A DNA stretch of 64,000 bases from Verrucomicrobiota bacterium. Its GTDB lineage: Bacteria; Verrucomicrobiota; Verrucomicrobiia; Opitutales; Opitutaceae. Positions 18,352-27,929 of the stretch are shown piece by piece (position 1 is the stretch's first letter; every line of letters begins with the position of its first letter). The position numbers were made by a program, and so were the translations under genes. The notes under the pieces are model-generated. The model was not told where the DNA came from. It made no database searches and saw nothing but the letters and a program-made list of their open reading frames with translations. The stretch is from contig JAEYUW010000033.1 of the NCBI GenBank assembly GCA_023432225.1, positions 248,001-312,000 on the forward strand, written 5' to 3'.

Positions 18352-18705
18352 TTAGGGGTAGTCAGCGAGCATGCCGCCGGCGCCCATCAGGGCCCGGCGG
18401 CCTAAATTTTGAGCACTCGCGCGCGCGCGCCGGAGCGGTTTCGGGCGCAGCGACAGTCCGCCACTCGCAAGAATTTCGCCGGGGGCGTGAGTGCGAATGC
18501 CTCACGGCTTCCGCTACGCCGACACGCTTTCGCAGCCGCGCAGTGCGACCAGCTTTCCGCTCAATCGAAAATCGAGCATCCCCGCTCGCGCCCTGCACCA
18601 CCGGCTGGAGGGCGGCGCTCCGTCGCCGTCGCGCAGCTGACGCGCGATGTGTCAGTGGCAGGGCAGAGCGGTCCGCTCCGCCGCGAGCGGAAATCGGCGC
18701 GCGCC
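18352..18705. other. 354-base spacer between convergent chemoreceptor and nth genes
   Basis: No gene-like frame is seen. GC-rich dyads occur: GCCGCCGG ... CCGGCGGC just after the chemoreceptor stop (18371-18402), which may help terminate transcription, and AGAGCGGTCCGCTCCGCCGC near 18665-18684, a sequence related to family A repeats. A short CAAGAATTTCGCCGG near 18470 resembles the second half of the GTAGCGGAATTCGT palindrome seen elsewhere. Confidence 0.45.
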
Positions 18706-19374
18706 TCACTTCCGCGTCTTCACCGGCCGTTTTCGCTCGGGGAACAACGTGCGGCAAATCTCGCACCCCGTGCCGTCGCACCCGTGCGCCGTGCAGTGTT
18801 CTCGTCCGTAGTAGATGATCTGCAAATGCAGCGGATTCCACTGCTCGCGCGGAAACAATTTCTTCAGGTCGCGTTCCGTCTGTTCGACGTTCGCGCCGCT
18901 CGTGAGCTTCCAGCGCTGCGCGAGCCGGTGGATGTGCGTGTCGACCGGAAACGCCGGCACGCCAAACGCCTGACTCATCACCACCGATGCCGTCTTGTGA
19001 CCGACGCCGGGCAATTCCTCCAGCTCCTCGAACGTCCGCGGCACCGCGCCGCCGTAGCGCTCCATCAACAACCGCGAGAGGCCGCTGATCGCCTTTGCTT
19101 TCTGCGGCGAGAGCCCGCACGGCCGGATGATTTCCTGAATCTTCGCCACCGGCACGTGCTGCATCGCGGCGGGATTATCCGCGAGTCGCCAGAGATGCGG
19201 CGTGACTTCGTTGACGCGTTTGTCGGTGCACTGCGCCGACAGCAGCACCGCCACGAGCAGCGTGTAGGCGTCGCGATGTTCGAGCGGAATCGGCGGGTTC
19301 GGATAAAGCTCGGTCAAGCGCCGCGCGACGTAGTCGGCGCGGGCTTGTTTCGAGGCGAAATCCGGAGCGGGCAT
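18706..19374 (-). CDS. nth: Endonuclease III (DNA glycosylase/AP lyase)
   Basis: Nth removes oxidised pyrimidines in base excision repair and nicks the resulting abasic site. The 222-residue product has the helix-hairpin-helix ELPGVGHKTASVV with catalytic Lys127, and catalytic Asp145 in VDTHIHR. Four cysteines (about 194, 199, 204, 207) near the C-terminus would hold the iron-sulphur cluster. Their spacing C-X4-C-X4-C-X2-C differs from the E. coli C-X6-C-X2-C-X5-C. The ATG at 19374 (MPAPDFASKQ) is chosen because the 37 residues before it look non-coding. The gene ends facing the chemoreceptor gene. Confidence 0.92.
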   Translation of the reverse strand: MPAPDFASKQARADYVARRLTELYPNPPIPLEHRDAYTLLVAVLLSAQCTDKRVNEVTPHLWRLADNPAAMQHVPVAKIQEIIRPCGLSPQKAKAISGLSRLLMERYGGAVPRTFEELEELPGVGHKTASVVMSQAFGVPAFPVDTHIHRLAQRWKLTSGANVEQTERDLKKLFPREQWNPLHLQIIYYGREHCTAHGCDGTGCEICRTLFPERKRPVKTRK

Positions 19375-19426
19375 CAGCGAACGCGTAGCGGCTCGCCCCG
19401 GCGCCGCAAGTCCGCGTTGCGCTGGA

Positions 19427-20020
19427 TCAGGAGCCGCTCGACGCCGAAACGGTGGCGGTCGTGCGACGCCGCCAGGCCACGACACCGAACATCACCAGAC
19501 CGGCGAGCGCGGCGTAGGTGGCCGGTTCGGGCACGGCGGAAACGGCCGTCAGCTGGTCGGCACTCAGCGACAGCGTCGCGGCGCCGAGAAACTCGCCGCC
19601 GCTGAGACGCCACGAGGTAACCTGCGCGAAATTAAATCCGCCGCTCGCCGTGAGCGAGGATTGCACCGTGGTGAGATTCGCGGCGCTGAAACTCGAGACC
19701 AGGAACGTGCTCGTCGCGCTCTCGCCGTTGTCGTTGAGCAACGTGATGGCGAAGCTCGCCGCGTCGTTGCCGCCGGCATCGATCTGCGCGGCAAGCGCGA
19801 GCGTGTCGTAGCCGGTGAGGTTCCACGTGCCGGCAAACTCGGCGCCCATCGTGTCATCGGTGCTGCCGGTGAACGTGTAGACGCCGGTGCCTTGCTGGCC
19901 CGTCCAGTCGCCGAGGAGCGTCGGGTTCGCGCCCGAGAAATCATTGAGCGTCACCTGAGCCGAGGCCGCAGCGACCGAGCCGAGAAGAGAGACGAACGCG
20001 AAGAGAACACGGATTTTCAT
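19427..20020 (-). CDS. PEP-CTERM sorting domain protein
   Basis: A 197-residue exported protein with an N-terminal signal peptide (MKIRVLFAFVSLLGSVAAASA). The C-terminal anchor VPEPATYAALAGLVMFGVVA is followed by WRRR, the standard PEP-CTERM signal processed by exosortase systems. The body is a beta-rich domain (LLGDWTGQQGTGVYTFTGS, then ESATSTFLVSSF) with no recognised family. Its start lies 5 bases after the stop of the large nuclease gene, so the two are almost certainly in one transcript. It probably sits on the cell surface or in exopolysaccharide. No exosortase gene is in the window. Confidence 0.85.
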   Translation of the reverse strand: MKIRVLFAFVSLLGSVAAASAQVTLNDFSGANPTLLGDWTGQQGTGVYTFTGSTDDTMGAEFAGTWNLTGYDTLALAAQIDAGGNDAASFAITLLNDNGESATSTFLVSSFSAANLTTVQSSLTASGGFNFAQVTSWRLSGGEFLGAATLSLSADQLTAVSAVPEPATYAALAGLVMFGVVAWRRRTTATVSASSGS

Positions 20021-20025
20021 GGGTG

Positions 20026-23000
20026 TTAGTAAGGCAGGTTGAAGACGAAGTCCGTCGTGCCGGCCGTCGCGCCGGGACGCTGGACCAGCAGCAGCGCACC
20101 GGCGGGCACAACGATCGTGTCGCTGTTCGCGCCGCCGGAGAGCGCGATCCAGTGAGAGCCGTTGTAGACGTAGCCCACCCACGTGGTGCCGTTGTGCAGG
20201 TAAAGCTGATCCGCGGCGGTGGTGGTGCCGGAGCGCCAGCCGCTGAGGCGCGTCTGGAAGGCCAGCGCGCCGAGCGTGGTATCGATCGGGAAGCCGTGCG
20301 TGAGCGTGGTGGCGCCGGCGTTGGCGATCGGCTGGCGATACGTGCAGCCGAGGACGCGACCGGTCACCGTCACTGTTTTGGTCGCGCCGCGACGGAGAAT
20401 CGCGAAGCCGGAACCCGGGCGGAGCGTGGCATCGCTGGCGTTGGCCGTGGTCGTGGAGCGACGCCAGTAGCCGAGCGCGGTGTCGTAGAAATACGTCAGT
20501 GCGGTGGCGCCGGAGCGGATCTGAACGTTGTCGGCATTCGCGGTGGAAGTGCCGCCCTGCAGCGTCGCGGAGCCGAACAGCGTGCCGAGCGTATCGATCG
20601 CGACCAGTTCGAAGGTGTCGCCGACCGCCACGCCGAGCGCGGTGAGATCGGTGTTCTTGAGCGTGAGGGTCGTCGCGGTGTTGTTCGCGATGTCGACGAG
20701 CTTGCCGGACGCGTTGCCGCTGGTGAAGCGCACCGCCCACGGCGCGGCGGCGGCGCCGAGCACGCCGCTGGTCCAGCCGCCGGACGCGTGCGTGAGCGTC
20801 GTCGCGGTGAACGCGGCAACCTTGCCGGCCTTGATGCCGGCGAGCGGACCCGCGGGGTCATCGAACGGAACCCCGAAGGCGAGCGTGCGGCCGTTGGTGA
20901 GCGTGAAGTTCATGTAGCCCACCGGCACGGTCGCGACGCTGTCGGCGACGAGGCGGAAGAACTCCTTCGACTGCGTGGCCGACACGGAAGCGAGGAGCGT
21001 CTCGGCGCTGGCCGTCGACGACTCGACCGTGGTCGCGACAGTCGACCACGTGACGAGGTCGGTGGATTTCTGCACCGTGACCGTGACGTCGGTGGCGCTC
21101 AGCGCGCGGTTGTAGCGGAAGGCGAAGCTGCTGCTCTCGAGCGCGCCGGTCGGCAGCGCGGCCGCGGAGGCGGCGTTCGGATCGCTGCCGAGAACGTATT
21201 CGAGAACGTTGGCGACGCCGTCGCCGTCCGGATCGGCCGCGTCCGCGGCGTTGCCGGTGTTGTCCGTGGAGCCGAAGTGCGTCTGGCGCCAGGACTGTTG
21301 CGCGGAAAGCACGGTCACCGTCGCCGCGGAGCTCGTGGCGGAGCCGCCGGAGTTGGTGACCACGACATCGTAGTCGCCGGCGTCGGCGAGCGTGACGTTG
21401 GAGAGAACCAGCGCGGCGGTGGTGGCGGTGGCGTTGCCAGAGATCGGCTGCTCGCCCTTGCGCCACTGGTAGGTGAGCGCGTTACCGGAAGCGGTGACGC
21501 TCAGCGTCGTGCTGGCGCCGAGGGCGACGCTGCGCGAGGTGGGCGAGACCGTGATCGTGGGCGCGGGGTCGGGCGTGCTGAAGCTGAAGTCGTCGATCGC
21601 GAGCGCGTGGTCGTTGCCGCTGTCGTTCGCGTCGGTCCAGCGGAGGACGAGGGTCTGGCCGGCGCCCCACGTCAGTCCGGTCACGGTGGCGCTGATTGCG
21701 GTGCGGTTGGCGTTGGCGTTGCCGTCGAGCGCCCCGGCGGTGCTGCCGACAGTGGGCGAAGTGAAGTTGAGCACGGCCGCCGGGTTAAAGGTGCCGGCAT
21801 TCACGCTGGTGGCGCCGACGCTGTATTCGAACGAAAGCGACTGCGCGGCGGTGTTGCCGCCGTTGCGCCATTGTTCGCCGATGTAGCTGAGCGTGAATTG
21901 CGAGATGGTGCGGCCGGTGGTGTTCACCAACACGAGACCGAAGCGGGAGATGGTGCTGTTGCTCGAGATGGTGCCGAGCGCGCGGTCGGAGATCGGATTG
22001 GCTCCCGCGACGCCGAAGGAGAAGGCGCTGCCGGTGTTGCTGGTGCCGGTGCTGATATTGAACAACGCGTTCGTGCCGGTGCCGCCGAACTTCGCGAGAT
22101 GCCAGCCGCCGAGATCCATCGCGTTGAACGGCGCGCTGTCGAACGCGTGCGGTCCCGCGCCGGAGAGCGCGAACGTGCCGCTGGTCGGCAGCGTGTCGAA
22201 GTTCTGCGTGTAGGAACCGCCCGAATAGGCCACTTGGCCAGGCAGGATCGTCTTCAGCGTGAGCGCGGCGGCCGCACTCGTGGCGGGCAGGCCGACGCCA
22301 TTGCTGATCGTCACGGTGTAGTTGCCGAGTTCGGTCTCGCTGACGTTGGCCACGCTGAGCGTCGCGCTCGTGGCGCCGGAGATGTTGCCGGCGTTGGCGA
22401 GCGGAATGCCGTCCTTGCTCCACTGGTAAGCGAGCGGCGTGGTGCCGCGCGCGGCGACGGTGAACGTCGCGGTGCTGCCGGCGATCACGCTGGTGGCGGT
22501 GGGCGGCGTGACGATCGTCGGCGCGGCCGCGTTGACTTGCAGCGCGGCGGCCGTGCTCGTGGCGGAGCTCACGGAGTTGGTGACGATGACGTCGTAGAGG
22601 GCCGCGTCGGCGGACTGGACGTTCGTGAGCGTGAGCGTGGCGGAGGTGGCGCCGGAAACGTTGCCGCCGTTGGTGAGCGACTGCGTGTTTTTGCGCCACT
22701 GGTAACTGAGCGTCGCCGAGCCATTGGCGACGACGTTGAAGATCGCGGTCGTGCCCGCCGAGACGGTCTGCGCCGTGGGCGCGGTGGTGATCGAGGGCGC
22801 GATGCCGGTGATGTCGAGCACGGCGGCGCTGCTGGTGGTGGAGCCGACGTTGTTCGAAACCGTCACGGTGTAGCTGCCGGTGTCGGTGGCTTCGACGGGA
22901 TTGAAGGTCAGCGAGGTGCCGGTCTCGCCCGGGATTTCAACATCGTCCTTCGACCATTGGTAACTGAGCGGCGCGTCGCCGGTGGCGGAGACGGAGAACG

Positions 23001-23919
23001 TCACGGAGCCGCCGAGCGTGACGGTTTGCGAGGACGGATGCGTCGCGATGACGGGCATGCCGCTGACGGTCTGACCGTCGACCTTGGTGCGGAGGACGTT
23101 GGCGGTCGCCGAAGGGAGCGCGGTGAGGAACGTGAAACCGGTGTCGGCCTCGATTTGCGCGATGGAGGTGACGTAATTCGTCCACGGGTCGCTGCGGACG
23201 CCGGAGATGTTCGGGATGCGGATCGCGATGACGCGCGTCGCGGTCGTGACGCGATCGATGGCCATCCCCGAGCCGGTCGGCACGACGAGGACGATTTTCC
23301 ACACATAGCCGGGAATCGCGACGCCGCTGGCGATGGTGGAGCCGGAGTAGTGGCTGCCACCGCAGGTGATGAGCAGCTCGTTGCCTTGGGAGGCGAGCGT
23401 GCGGCAATACGTCTCGAAGTTGGCCCACACGCCCTGGTTGTTGTCGGGCGTCTGCGGAACCATGTTGGTCATGTAGAAAACGATCTTGTTGTTCGCCGCG
23501 TCGACCGTGCGGTCGGCCGAGGGACACATATGGCCGCGATCGTAGCCGGAGCCGGAATAGTCGCCGGTGCCCACAATCGTGAAGCTCGCGGGCAGGCCGG
23601 GATCAGTGGCAAAACTGGAGCGGCCGCTGCCGCCGACGTCCTCGGTCGTCAGATCCCAGCTCACCCAGTTGGCGACGCGCCGGGTGTCGTTGTAGTCCAT
23701 CGCGTATTCGTCGCGCTGGATGAGGTAATTGACGTGATTGGACGACGTGGATGTCGCGCTGCTCGGATTGCCGAGCTGCATCTGGTAAGCGACGCCGATC
23801 TTGGCGTAGCCGGCGACGGCGTTGAACAGCACCGCCGCACACAGCGCGACGGCGAGAAGCGAATGCGTCGCACGCGCGACGACGACGCGGAGGCAGACGC
23901 CTCCCAAGAAGGATTGCAT
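20026..23919 (-). CDS. Giant secreted DNA/RNA non-specific endonuclease with Ig-like repeats
   Basis: A protein of about 1297 residues. The ATG at 23919 opens directly into a signal peptide (LLAVALCAAVLFNAVAGYA); a longer start adds 26 unlikely residues. The N-terminal 270 residues are a beta-beta-alpha metal nuclease of the Serratia/NucA type: YDRGHMCPSADR holds the catalytic His, with the metal-site Asn region in FYMTNMVPQTPDNNQG. Several Ig-like domains follow, each with a SYQW or AYQWSK(D/N) core and a G-Y/D-V-V-V-T-N strand. There is a jelly-roll-like insert (FALSGAGPHAFDSAPFNAMD) about half way along. The last 290 residues resemble the Verrucomicrobia TIGR02597 family (ending FVFNLPY). 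It probably degrades extracellular DNA. The C-terminus lacks a PEP-CTERM tail, unlike both neighbours. Confidence 0.85.
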   Translation of the reverse strand: MQSFLGGVCLRVVVARATHSLLAVALCAAVLFNAVAGYAKIGVAYQMQLGNPSSATSTSSNHVNYLIQRDEYAMDYNDTRRVANWVSWDLTTEDVGGSGRSSFATDPGLPASFTIVGTGDYSGSGYDRGHMCPSADRTVDAANNKIVFYMTNMVPQTPDNNQGVWANFETYCRTLASQGNELLITCGGSHYSGSTIASGVAIPGYVWKIVLVVPTGSGMAIDRVTTATRVIAIRIPNISGVRSDPWTNYVTSIAQIEADTGFTFLTALPSATANVLRTKVDGQTVSGMPVIATHPSSQTVTLGGSVTFSVSATGDAPLSYQWSKDDVEIPGETGTSLTFNPVEATDTGSYTVTVSNNVGSTTSSAAVLDITGIAPSITTAPTAQTVSAGTTAIFNVVANGSATLSYQWRKNTQSLTNGGNVSGATSATLTLTNVQSADAALYDVIVTNSVSSATSTAAALQVNAAAPTIVTPPTATSVIAGSTATFTVAARGTTPLAYQWSKDGIPLANAGNISGATSATLSVANVSETELGNYTVTISNGVGLPATSAAAALTLKTILPGQVAYSGGSYTQNFDTLPTSGTFALSGAGPHAFDSAPFNAMDLGGWHLAKFGGTGTNALFNISTGTSNTGSAFSFGVAGANPISDRALGTISSNSTISRFGLVLVNTTGRTISQFTLSYIGEQWRNGGNTAAQSLSFEYSVGATSVNAGTFNPAAVLNFTSPTVGSTAGALDGNANANRTAISATVTGLTWGAGQTLVLRWTDANDSGNDHALAIDDFSFSTPDPAPTITVSPTSRSVALGASTTLSVTASGNALTYQWRKGEQPISGNATATTAALVLSNVTLADAGDYDVVVTNSGGSATSSAATVTVLSAQQSWRQTHFGSTDNTGNAADAADPDGDGVANVLEYVLGSDPNAASAAALPTGALESSSFAFRYNRALSATDVTVTVQKSTDLVTWSTVATTVESSTASAETLLASVSATQSKEFFRLVADSVATVPVGYMNFTLTNGRTLAFGVPFDDPAGPLAGIKAGKVAAFTATTLTHASGGWTSGVLGAAAAPWAVRFTSGNASGKLVDIANNTATTLTLKNTDLTALGVAVGDTFELVAIDTLGTLFGSATLQGGTSTANADNVQIRSGATALTYFYDTALGYWRRSTTTANASDATLRPGSGFAILRRGATKTVTVTGRVLGCTYRQPIANAGATTLTHGFPIDTTLGALAFQTRLSGWRSGTTTAADQLYLHNGTTWVGYVYNGSHWIALSGGANSDTIVVPAGALLLVQRPGATAGTTDFVFNLPY

Positions 23920-24042
23920 GTGGCCGAAAAACGAAACCCGCCCGCCGATGAAGACCGGCCGGCAGCAAAATAAAACGGAAGGGGAACGGTGAACCAACAG
24001 TCGGTCTCGCGTCGCCGCGGGTCCGACGAATCGTGGAGCGCC

Positions 24043-24750
24043 TCAGGTCCGCGCGCGGCGGCGGCGGATGATCACGCCCGCGAGCGCGAGCGCGCCGGCG
24101 ATGGCGGCGTAGGTCGAGGGCTCGGGGACGGCGGTGATACTGGAATAGCCGAGATAGTTATCCGTGCCGGGGAGAGCGGCGTTGACGGTGGCGTTCGTCA
24201 CTTGCGTCCAGACCGAGAAGTAGGTGGCCACACTCGTGCCGGCCGTCAGGTCGTAGCCGGTGTCGAGGGATGTGCGGACGAAGGCGCGATCCACGCCCTC
24301 GTTGCCCGTGTTGGTGAAGCTGAGGGCGTCGGCAATGCGCGCAGTGGAGTAGGTCGCCTGGTCGTTCCAGAGCACCAGGCTGTCGTTGCCGTTGAAAGCG
24401 GCGACGCCCGTCGTCATGACGTTGGCCGTGGAGGCGGCACGCGGCAGCGCGGCGCTGGAGTGGGCGATGAGAAACGAGTTGCCCGCCGCCAGTGAGCCGC
24501 TCAGGGCGAGGTTGCTACCCGCGGCGGTGCCGCTTTTCCAGCTCTCGGCCGCGGCATTGGAGTAGAGCGACACCGTGTAGACGGAGAGATCGATGCTCGT
24601 GGCTCCGACGTTCGTGAGCTCGATCCACTTGTTGTTGCTCGTTCCCTCGTAGTATTGGGTGAAGACCAATTGGGCGTGCGATACGGTGGACAGCAGCGCG
24701 AACAACCCGCCGAGACGAAGGACGATGGAAGACAGGCGTTGAAGATACAT
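24043..24750 (-). CDS. Lamin-tail domain protein with PEP-CTERM anchor
   Basis: A 235-residue exported protein. A signal peptide (SSIVLRLGGLFALLSTVSHA) is followed by a lamin-tail-like (LTD) domain: VFTQYYEGTSNNKWIELTNV, then LSVYTVSLYSN, NSFLIAH, and NGNDSLVLWND. These are typical of bacterial LTD proteins, which are often found beside secreted nucleases. It ends VPEPSTYAAIAGALALAGVI then IRRRR, a PEP-CTERM signal. The ATG at 24750 (MYLQRL) gives a normal signal peptide. It lies 123 bases upstream of the giant nuclease gene on the same strand. A shared surface role is inferred from position and sorting signals. Confidence 0.82.
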   Translation of the reverse strand: MYLQRLSSIVLRLGGLFALLSTVSHAQLVFTQYYEGTSNNKWIELTNVGATSIDLSVYTVSLYSNAAAESWKSGTAAGSNLALSGSLAAGNSFLIAHSSAALPRAASTANVMTTGVAAFNGNDSLVLWNDQATYSTARIADALSFTNTGNEGVDRAFVRTSLDTGYDLTAGTSVATYFSVWTQVTNATVNAALPGTDNYLGYSSITAVPEPSTYAAIAGALALAGVIIRRRRART

Positions 24751-24951
24751 GAGGCGCGCAGGTTGCGAGAAGCGCCCCGCGCCGATCAACCCGACCAGGT
24801 TACAGCCGCGTCGAGATTACGTTACGAATGTGCGCGCGACACTCCGTCCGCCACGAACAGCGGCGCTTTCACCGCGCGAATAGTCCTTAATGCCCTCCCC
24901 CGCCTCCAAATCTCAGTTGCGCGCCGCTTCGGCCGGGGCGTAGGTTCGCGC

Positions 24952-27843
24952 ATGGCATTGTCTCGCGAATCCCTCGCCCCGCTCGACACCTTTGAACGCC
25001 GCCACACCGGCTCCCCCGCCGCCGATGTCGCTGAAATGCTCCGCACCGTCGGCTATGAGTCGGTCGACGCCCTCGCCGACGCCGCCGTGCCAGCCAAGAT
25101 CCGCCTGAAGCGTCCGCTGCGCCTCCCCGCCGCCCTCGGCGAGCGCGAGGCCCTGGCCGAACTCCGCGCCATCGCCGCGAAGAACAAGGTTTACCGCTCC
25201 TTCATCGGTCTCGGCTACTACGACACCGCCACGCCCGGCGTCATCCAGCGCAACATCCTCGAAAATCCCGCCTGGTATACCGCCTACACGCCGTATCAGG
25301 CCGAGATTTCGCAAGGCCGCCTCGAAGCGCTCCTGAATTTCCAGACGCTCATCACCGACCTCACCGGCCTCGAGATCGCCAACGCCTCCATGCTCGACGA
25401 AGGCACCGCCGCCGCCGAAGCCATGATGCTCGCGCACCGCGTGAAGCTCGGCGAAGCCGCCGGCGCCTCGACCTTCTTCGTCTCCGAGCGCTGCCACCCG
25501 CAGACGATCGACATCGTCCGCACGCGCGCCAAGCCCCTTAACGTCTCCGTCGTCGTCGGCAATCACGCGACCTTCGACTTCTCCGCCGGCAATGTCTTTG
25601 GCGTGCTCGTCCAATACCCGGACACGACCGGCAGCATCGTCGACTTCGCCGCGTTCTTCGAAAAAGCCCACGCCGCCGGCGCGCTCTGCGTCGTCGCCAC
25701 GGATCTCCTCGCGCTCACGCTCCTGAAAGCCCCGGGCGAATTCGGTGCCGACGTCGCGGTCGGCTCCGCGCAACGCTTCGGCGTGCCGATGGGCTTTGGC
25801 GGACCGCACGCCGGTTTCCTCGCCACCAAGGACGCCTACAAACGCCAGATGCCCGGCCGCCTCGTCGGCGTCTCGAAGGATGCGCAAGGCAACCCCGGCA
25901 TGCGCCTCGCCCTCGGCACGCGCGAGCAACACATCCGCCGCGACAAGGCCACGTCCAACATCTGCACCGCGCAAGTGCTCCTCGCCGTCATGGCGTCGAT
26001 GTATGCCGTCTATCACGGCCCCGAAGGCCTGAAGAAAATCGCCCAGCGCACGCGCTCGCTCGCGCAGCTCCTCGCCAACGCGCTCAAGACCACCAACGCG
26101 ATCGTCAACACCGACCCGATCTTCGACACGCTCACGATCTCCGGCGTCGACGCCACCGCGCTGCACGCCGCCGCCGACGCGCGGAAAATCAATCTGCGCC
26201 GCGTCAACGACACCACCGTCGGCATTGCGCTCGACGAGACGACCACGCTCGAGGAAGTCGAGACGCTCGCCGCCCTTTTCGGCGCGACGCTCAGCCTCGA
26301 GACCGAGCCCGTCGGCTACGCGACCGGTCTCGCGCGCACGTCGCCGTTCCTCACCGCCAAGGTGTTCAACAGCTACCACACCGAGCACGAGATGCTGCGC
26401 TACATCAAGCGCCTCGAGTTGAAGGACCTCTCGCTCGTCCACTCGATGATCTCGCTCGGTTCGTGCACGATGAAGCTCAACGCCACCGCCGAGATGTTTC
26501 CGGTCACGTGGCCCGAGTTCGGCCGCTTGCACCCGTTCGCACCCGCCGAGCAATCGAAGGGCTACGCGAAGATGTTCAAGGACCTCGAAAAATGGCTCAG
26601 CGAAATCACCGGCTTCGCGCAGGTCTCGCTGCAGCCCAACGCCGGCTCGCAAGGCGAATACGCCGGCCTCCTCGTCATCCGCGCCTACCACGAGTCGCGC
26701 GGCGAAGGTCACCGCAACATCTGCCTCATTCCGACGTCTGCGCACGGCACTAATCCCGCCAGCGCCGCGATGAACGGCATGACCGTCGTCCCCGTCGCCT
26801 GCGACGCCAGCGGCAACATCGATGTCGCCGACCTCAAGGCCAAGGCCGAGCAGCACGCCGCGAATCTCTCCGCGCTCATGGTCACCTACCCGTCGACCCA
26901 TGGCGTGTTCGAGACCGCCATCCGCGACATCTGCAAGATCGTCCACGCCGCCGGCGGCCAGGTTTACATGGACGGCGCGAACATGAACGCGCAAGTCGGC
27001 CTCACCTCGCCGGGCTTCATCGGCGCCGACGTCTGCCACCTGAATCTCCACAAGACCTTCTGCATTCCGCACGGCGGCGGCGGCCCCGGCGTCGGCCCGA
27101 TCGGCGTCGCGAAACATTTGGTGCCTTTCCTGCCCGGCCACGCCGTAAGCGCTCCCGCGATCGCTTCGCCCGGCACCGCCATCGGCGCCGTCAGCGCCGC
27201 GCCCTACGGCAGCGCGAGCATCCTTGTCATTACCTGGATGTATATTCGCATGATGGGCGCCGACGGCCTGACGCGCGCGACGAAGTTCGCGCTCCTCAAC
27301 GCCAACTACATCGCCAAGCGCCTCGAGAATCATTTCCCGGTGCTCTACAAGGGCGCCAGCGGCCTCGTCGCGCACGAGTGCATCCTCGAGTTCCGCCCGT
27401 GGAAAAAGCACGGCCTCGAAGTCGAGGACGTCGCGAAGCGCCTGATGGATTACGGCTACCACGCGCCCACGATGTCGTTCCCCGTCCCCGGCACGCTCAT
27501 GATCGAGCCGACCGAGAGCGAGACGAAGACCGAACTCGACCGCTTCTGCGACGTGCTCATCTCGATCCACGGCGAAATGGCCGCGGTCGCGAGCGGCGAG
27601 AGCGACAAGCTCAACAACCCGCTGAAGCACGCCCCGCACACCGCGGCGGTGGTGACGGCGAGCGAGTGGCCGCACCCGTATTCGCGCGAAGTCGCCGCGT
27701 TCCCCGACAAGTGGACGCGCGCCTCGAAGTTCTGGCCCACCGTCGGCCGCATCGACAACGTCTACGGCGACCGCAACCTCGTGTGCTCGTGCGTCGGGAT
27801 GGAGGCCTACGCGCAAAACGCGAACCAGCCCACGCCCGCCTAA
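24952..27843 (+). CDS. gcvP: Glycine dehydrogenase (decarboxylating), P-protein of the glycine cleavage system
   Basis: GcvP decarboxylates glycine with pyridoxal phosphate and passes the aminomethyl group to the lipoyl H-protein. The 963-residue length is that of the fused single-chain form. The PLP lysine is Lys701 in NLHKTFCIPHGGGGPGVGP. The N-terminal family stretch FERRHTGSPAADVAEML and the central SMISLGSCTMKLNA are also clear. The ATG at 24952 is chosen because the 99 residues encoded upstream resemble no GcvP. No gcvT or gcvH is in the window, so this gene is separated from its partners. No glycine riboswitch was seen in the 200 bases upstream. Confidence 0.96.
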   Translation: MALSRESLAPLDTFERRHTGSPAADVAEMLRTVGYESVDALADAAVPAKIRLKRPLRLPAALGEREALAELRAIAAKNKVYRSFIGLGYYDTATPGVIQRNILENPAWYTAYTPYQAEISQGRLEALLNFQTLITDLTGLEIANASMLDEGTAAAEAMMLAHRVKLGEAAGASTFFVSERCHPQTIDIVRTRAKPLNVSVVVGNHATFDFSAGNVFGVLVQYPDTTGSIVDFAAFFEKAHAAGALCVVATDLLALTLLKAPGEFGADVAVGSAQRFGVPMGFGGPHAGFLATKDAYKRQMPGRLVGVSKDAQGNPGMRLALGTREQHIRRDKATSNICTAQVLLAVMASMYAVYHGPEGLKKIAQRTRSLAQLLANALKTTNAIVNTDPIFDTLTISGVDATALHAAADARKINLRRVNDTTVGIALDETTTLEEVETLAALFGATLSLETEPVGYATGLARTSPFLTAKVFNSYHTEHEMLRYIKRLELKDLSLVHSMISLGSCTMKLNATAEMFPVTWPEFGRLHPFAPAEQSKGYAKMFKDLEKWLSEITGFAQVSLQPNAGSQGEYAGLLVIRAYHESRGEGHRNICLIPTSAHGTNPASAAMNGMTVVPVACDASGNIDVADLKAKAEQHAANLSALMVTYPSTHGVFETAIRDICKIVHAAGGQVYMDGANMNAQVGLTSPGFIGADVCHLNLHKTFCIPHGGGGPGVGPIGVAKHLVPFLPGHAVSAPAIASPGTAIGAVSAAPYGSASILVITWMYIRMMGADGLTRATKFALLNANYIAKRLENHFPVLYKGASGLVAHECILEFRPWKKHGLEVEDVAKRLMDYGYHAPTMSFPVPGTLMIEPTESETKTELDRFCDVLISIHGEMAAVASGESDKLNNPLKHAPHTAAVVTASEWPHPYSREVAAFPDKWTRASKFWPTVGRIDNVYGDRNLVCSCVGMEAYAQNANQPTPA

Positions 27844-27844
27844 A

Positions 27845-27869
27845 GTAGCGCCGGCTTCCAGCCGGCGCC
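27845..27869. repeat. Family A single hairpin after gcvP
   Basis: GTAGCGCCGGCTTCCAGCCG and the following GCGCC form a hairpin beginning one base after the gcvP TAA stop codon. Confidence 0.7.
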
Positions 27870-27872
27870 CCT

Positions 27873-27898
27873 GTAGCGGAATTCGTAAGAATTTCGCC
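27873..27898. repeat. GTAGCGGAATTCGT palindrome
   Basis: GTAGCGGAATTCGTAAGAAT then TTCGCC forms a hairpin with GCGGAATTC/GAATTTCGC-like arms. A near-identical copy lies at 38944-38971, with one base changed in the loop. Confidence 0.65.
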
Positions 27899-27901
27899 CC
27901 A

Positions 27902-27929
27902 GCCCCGCCTCGCGCGGGGCTTTTCTTTT
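27902..27929 (+). terminator. Rho-independent terminator after gcvP
   Basis: The stem GCCCCGC / GCGGGGC with a 5-base loop is followed by TTTTCTTTT. It is the clearest intrinsic terminator in the window and sits 58 bases after the gcvP stop. Confidence 0.85.

Noticed and set aside
20023..23973. A 1316-residue plus-strand open frame opposite the nuclease
   Set aside because: The Gly/Arg/Glu-rich translation is the mirror of the Ig-repeat codons, with no signal or domain.
24750..24951. Glycine riboswitch before gcvP
   Set aside because: No tandem glycine aptamer pattern or terminator was found in the 200-base leader.
24913..27816. A 967-residue minus-strand open frame opposite gcvP
   Set aside because: It is antisense to a textbook GcvP with PLP lysine. 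The frame has no motif.
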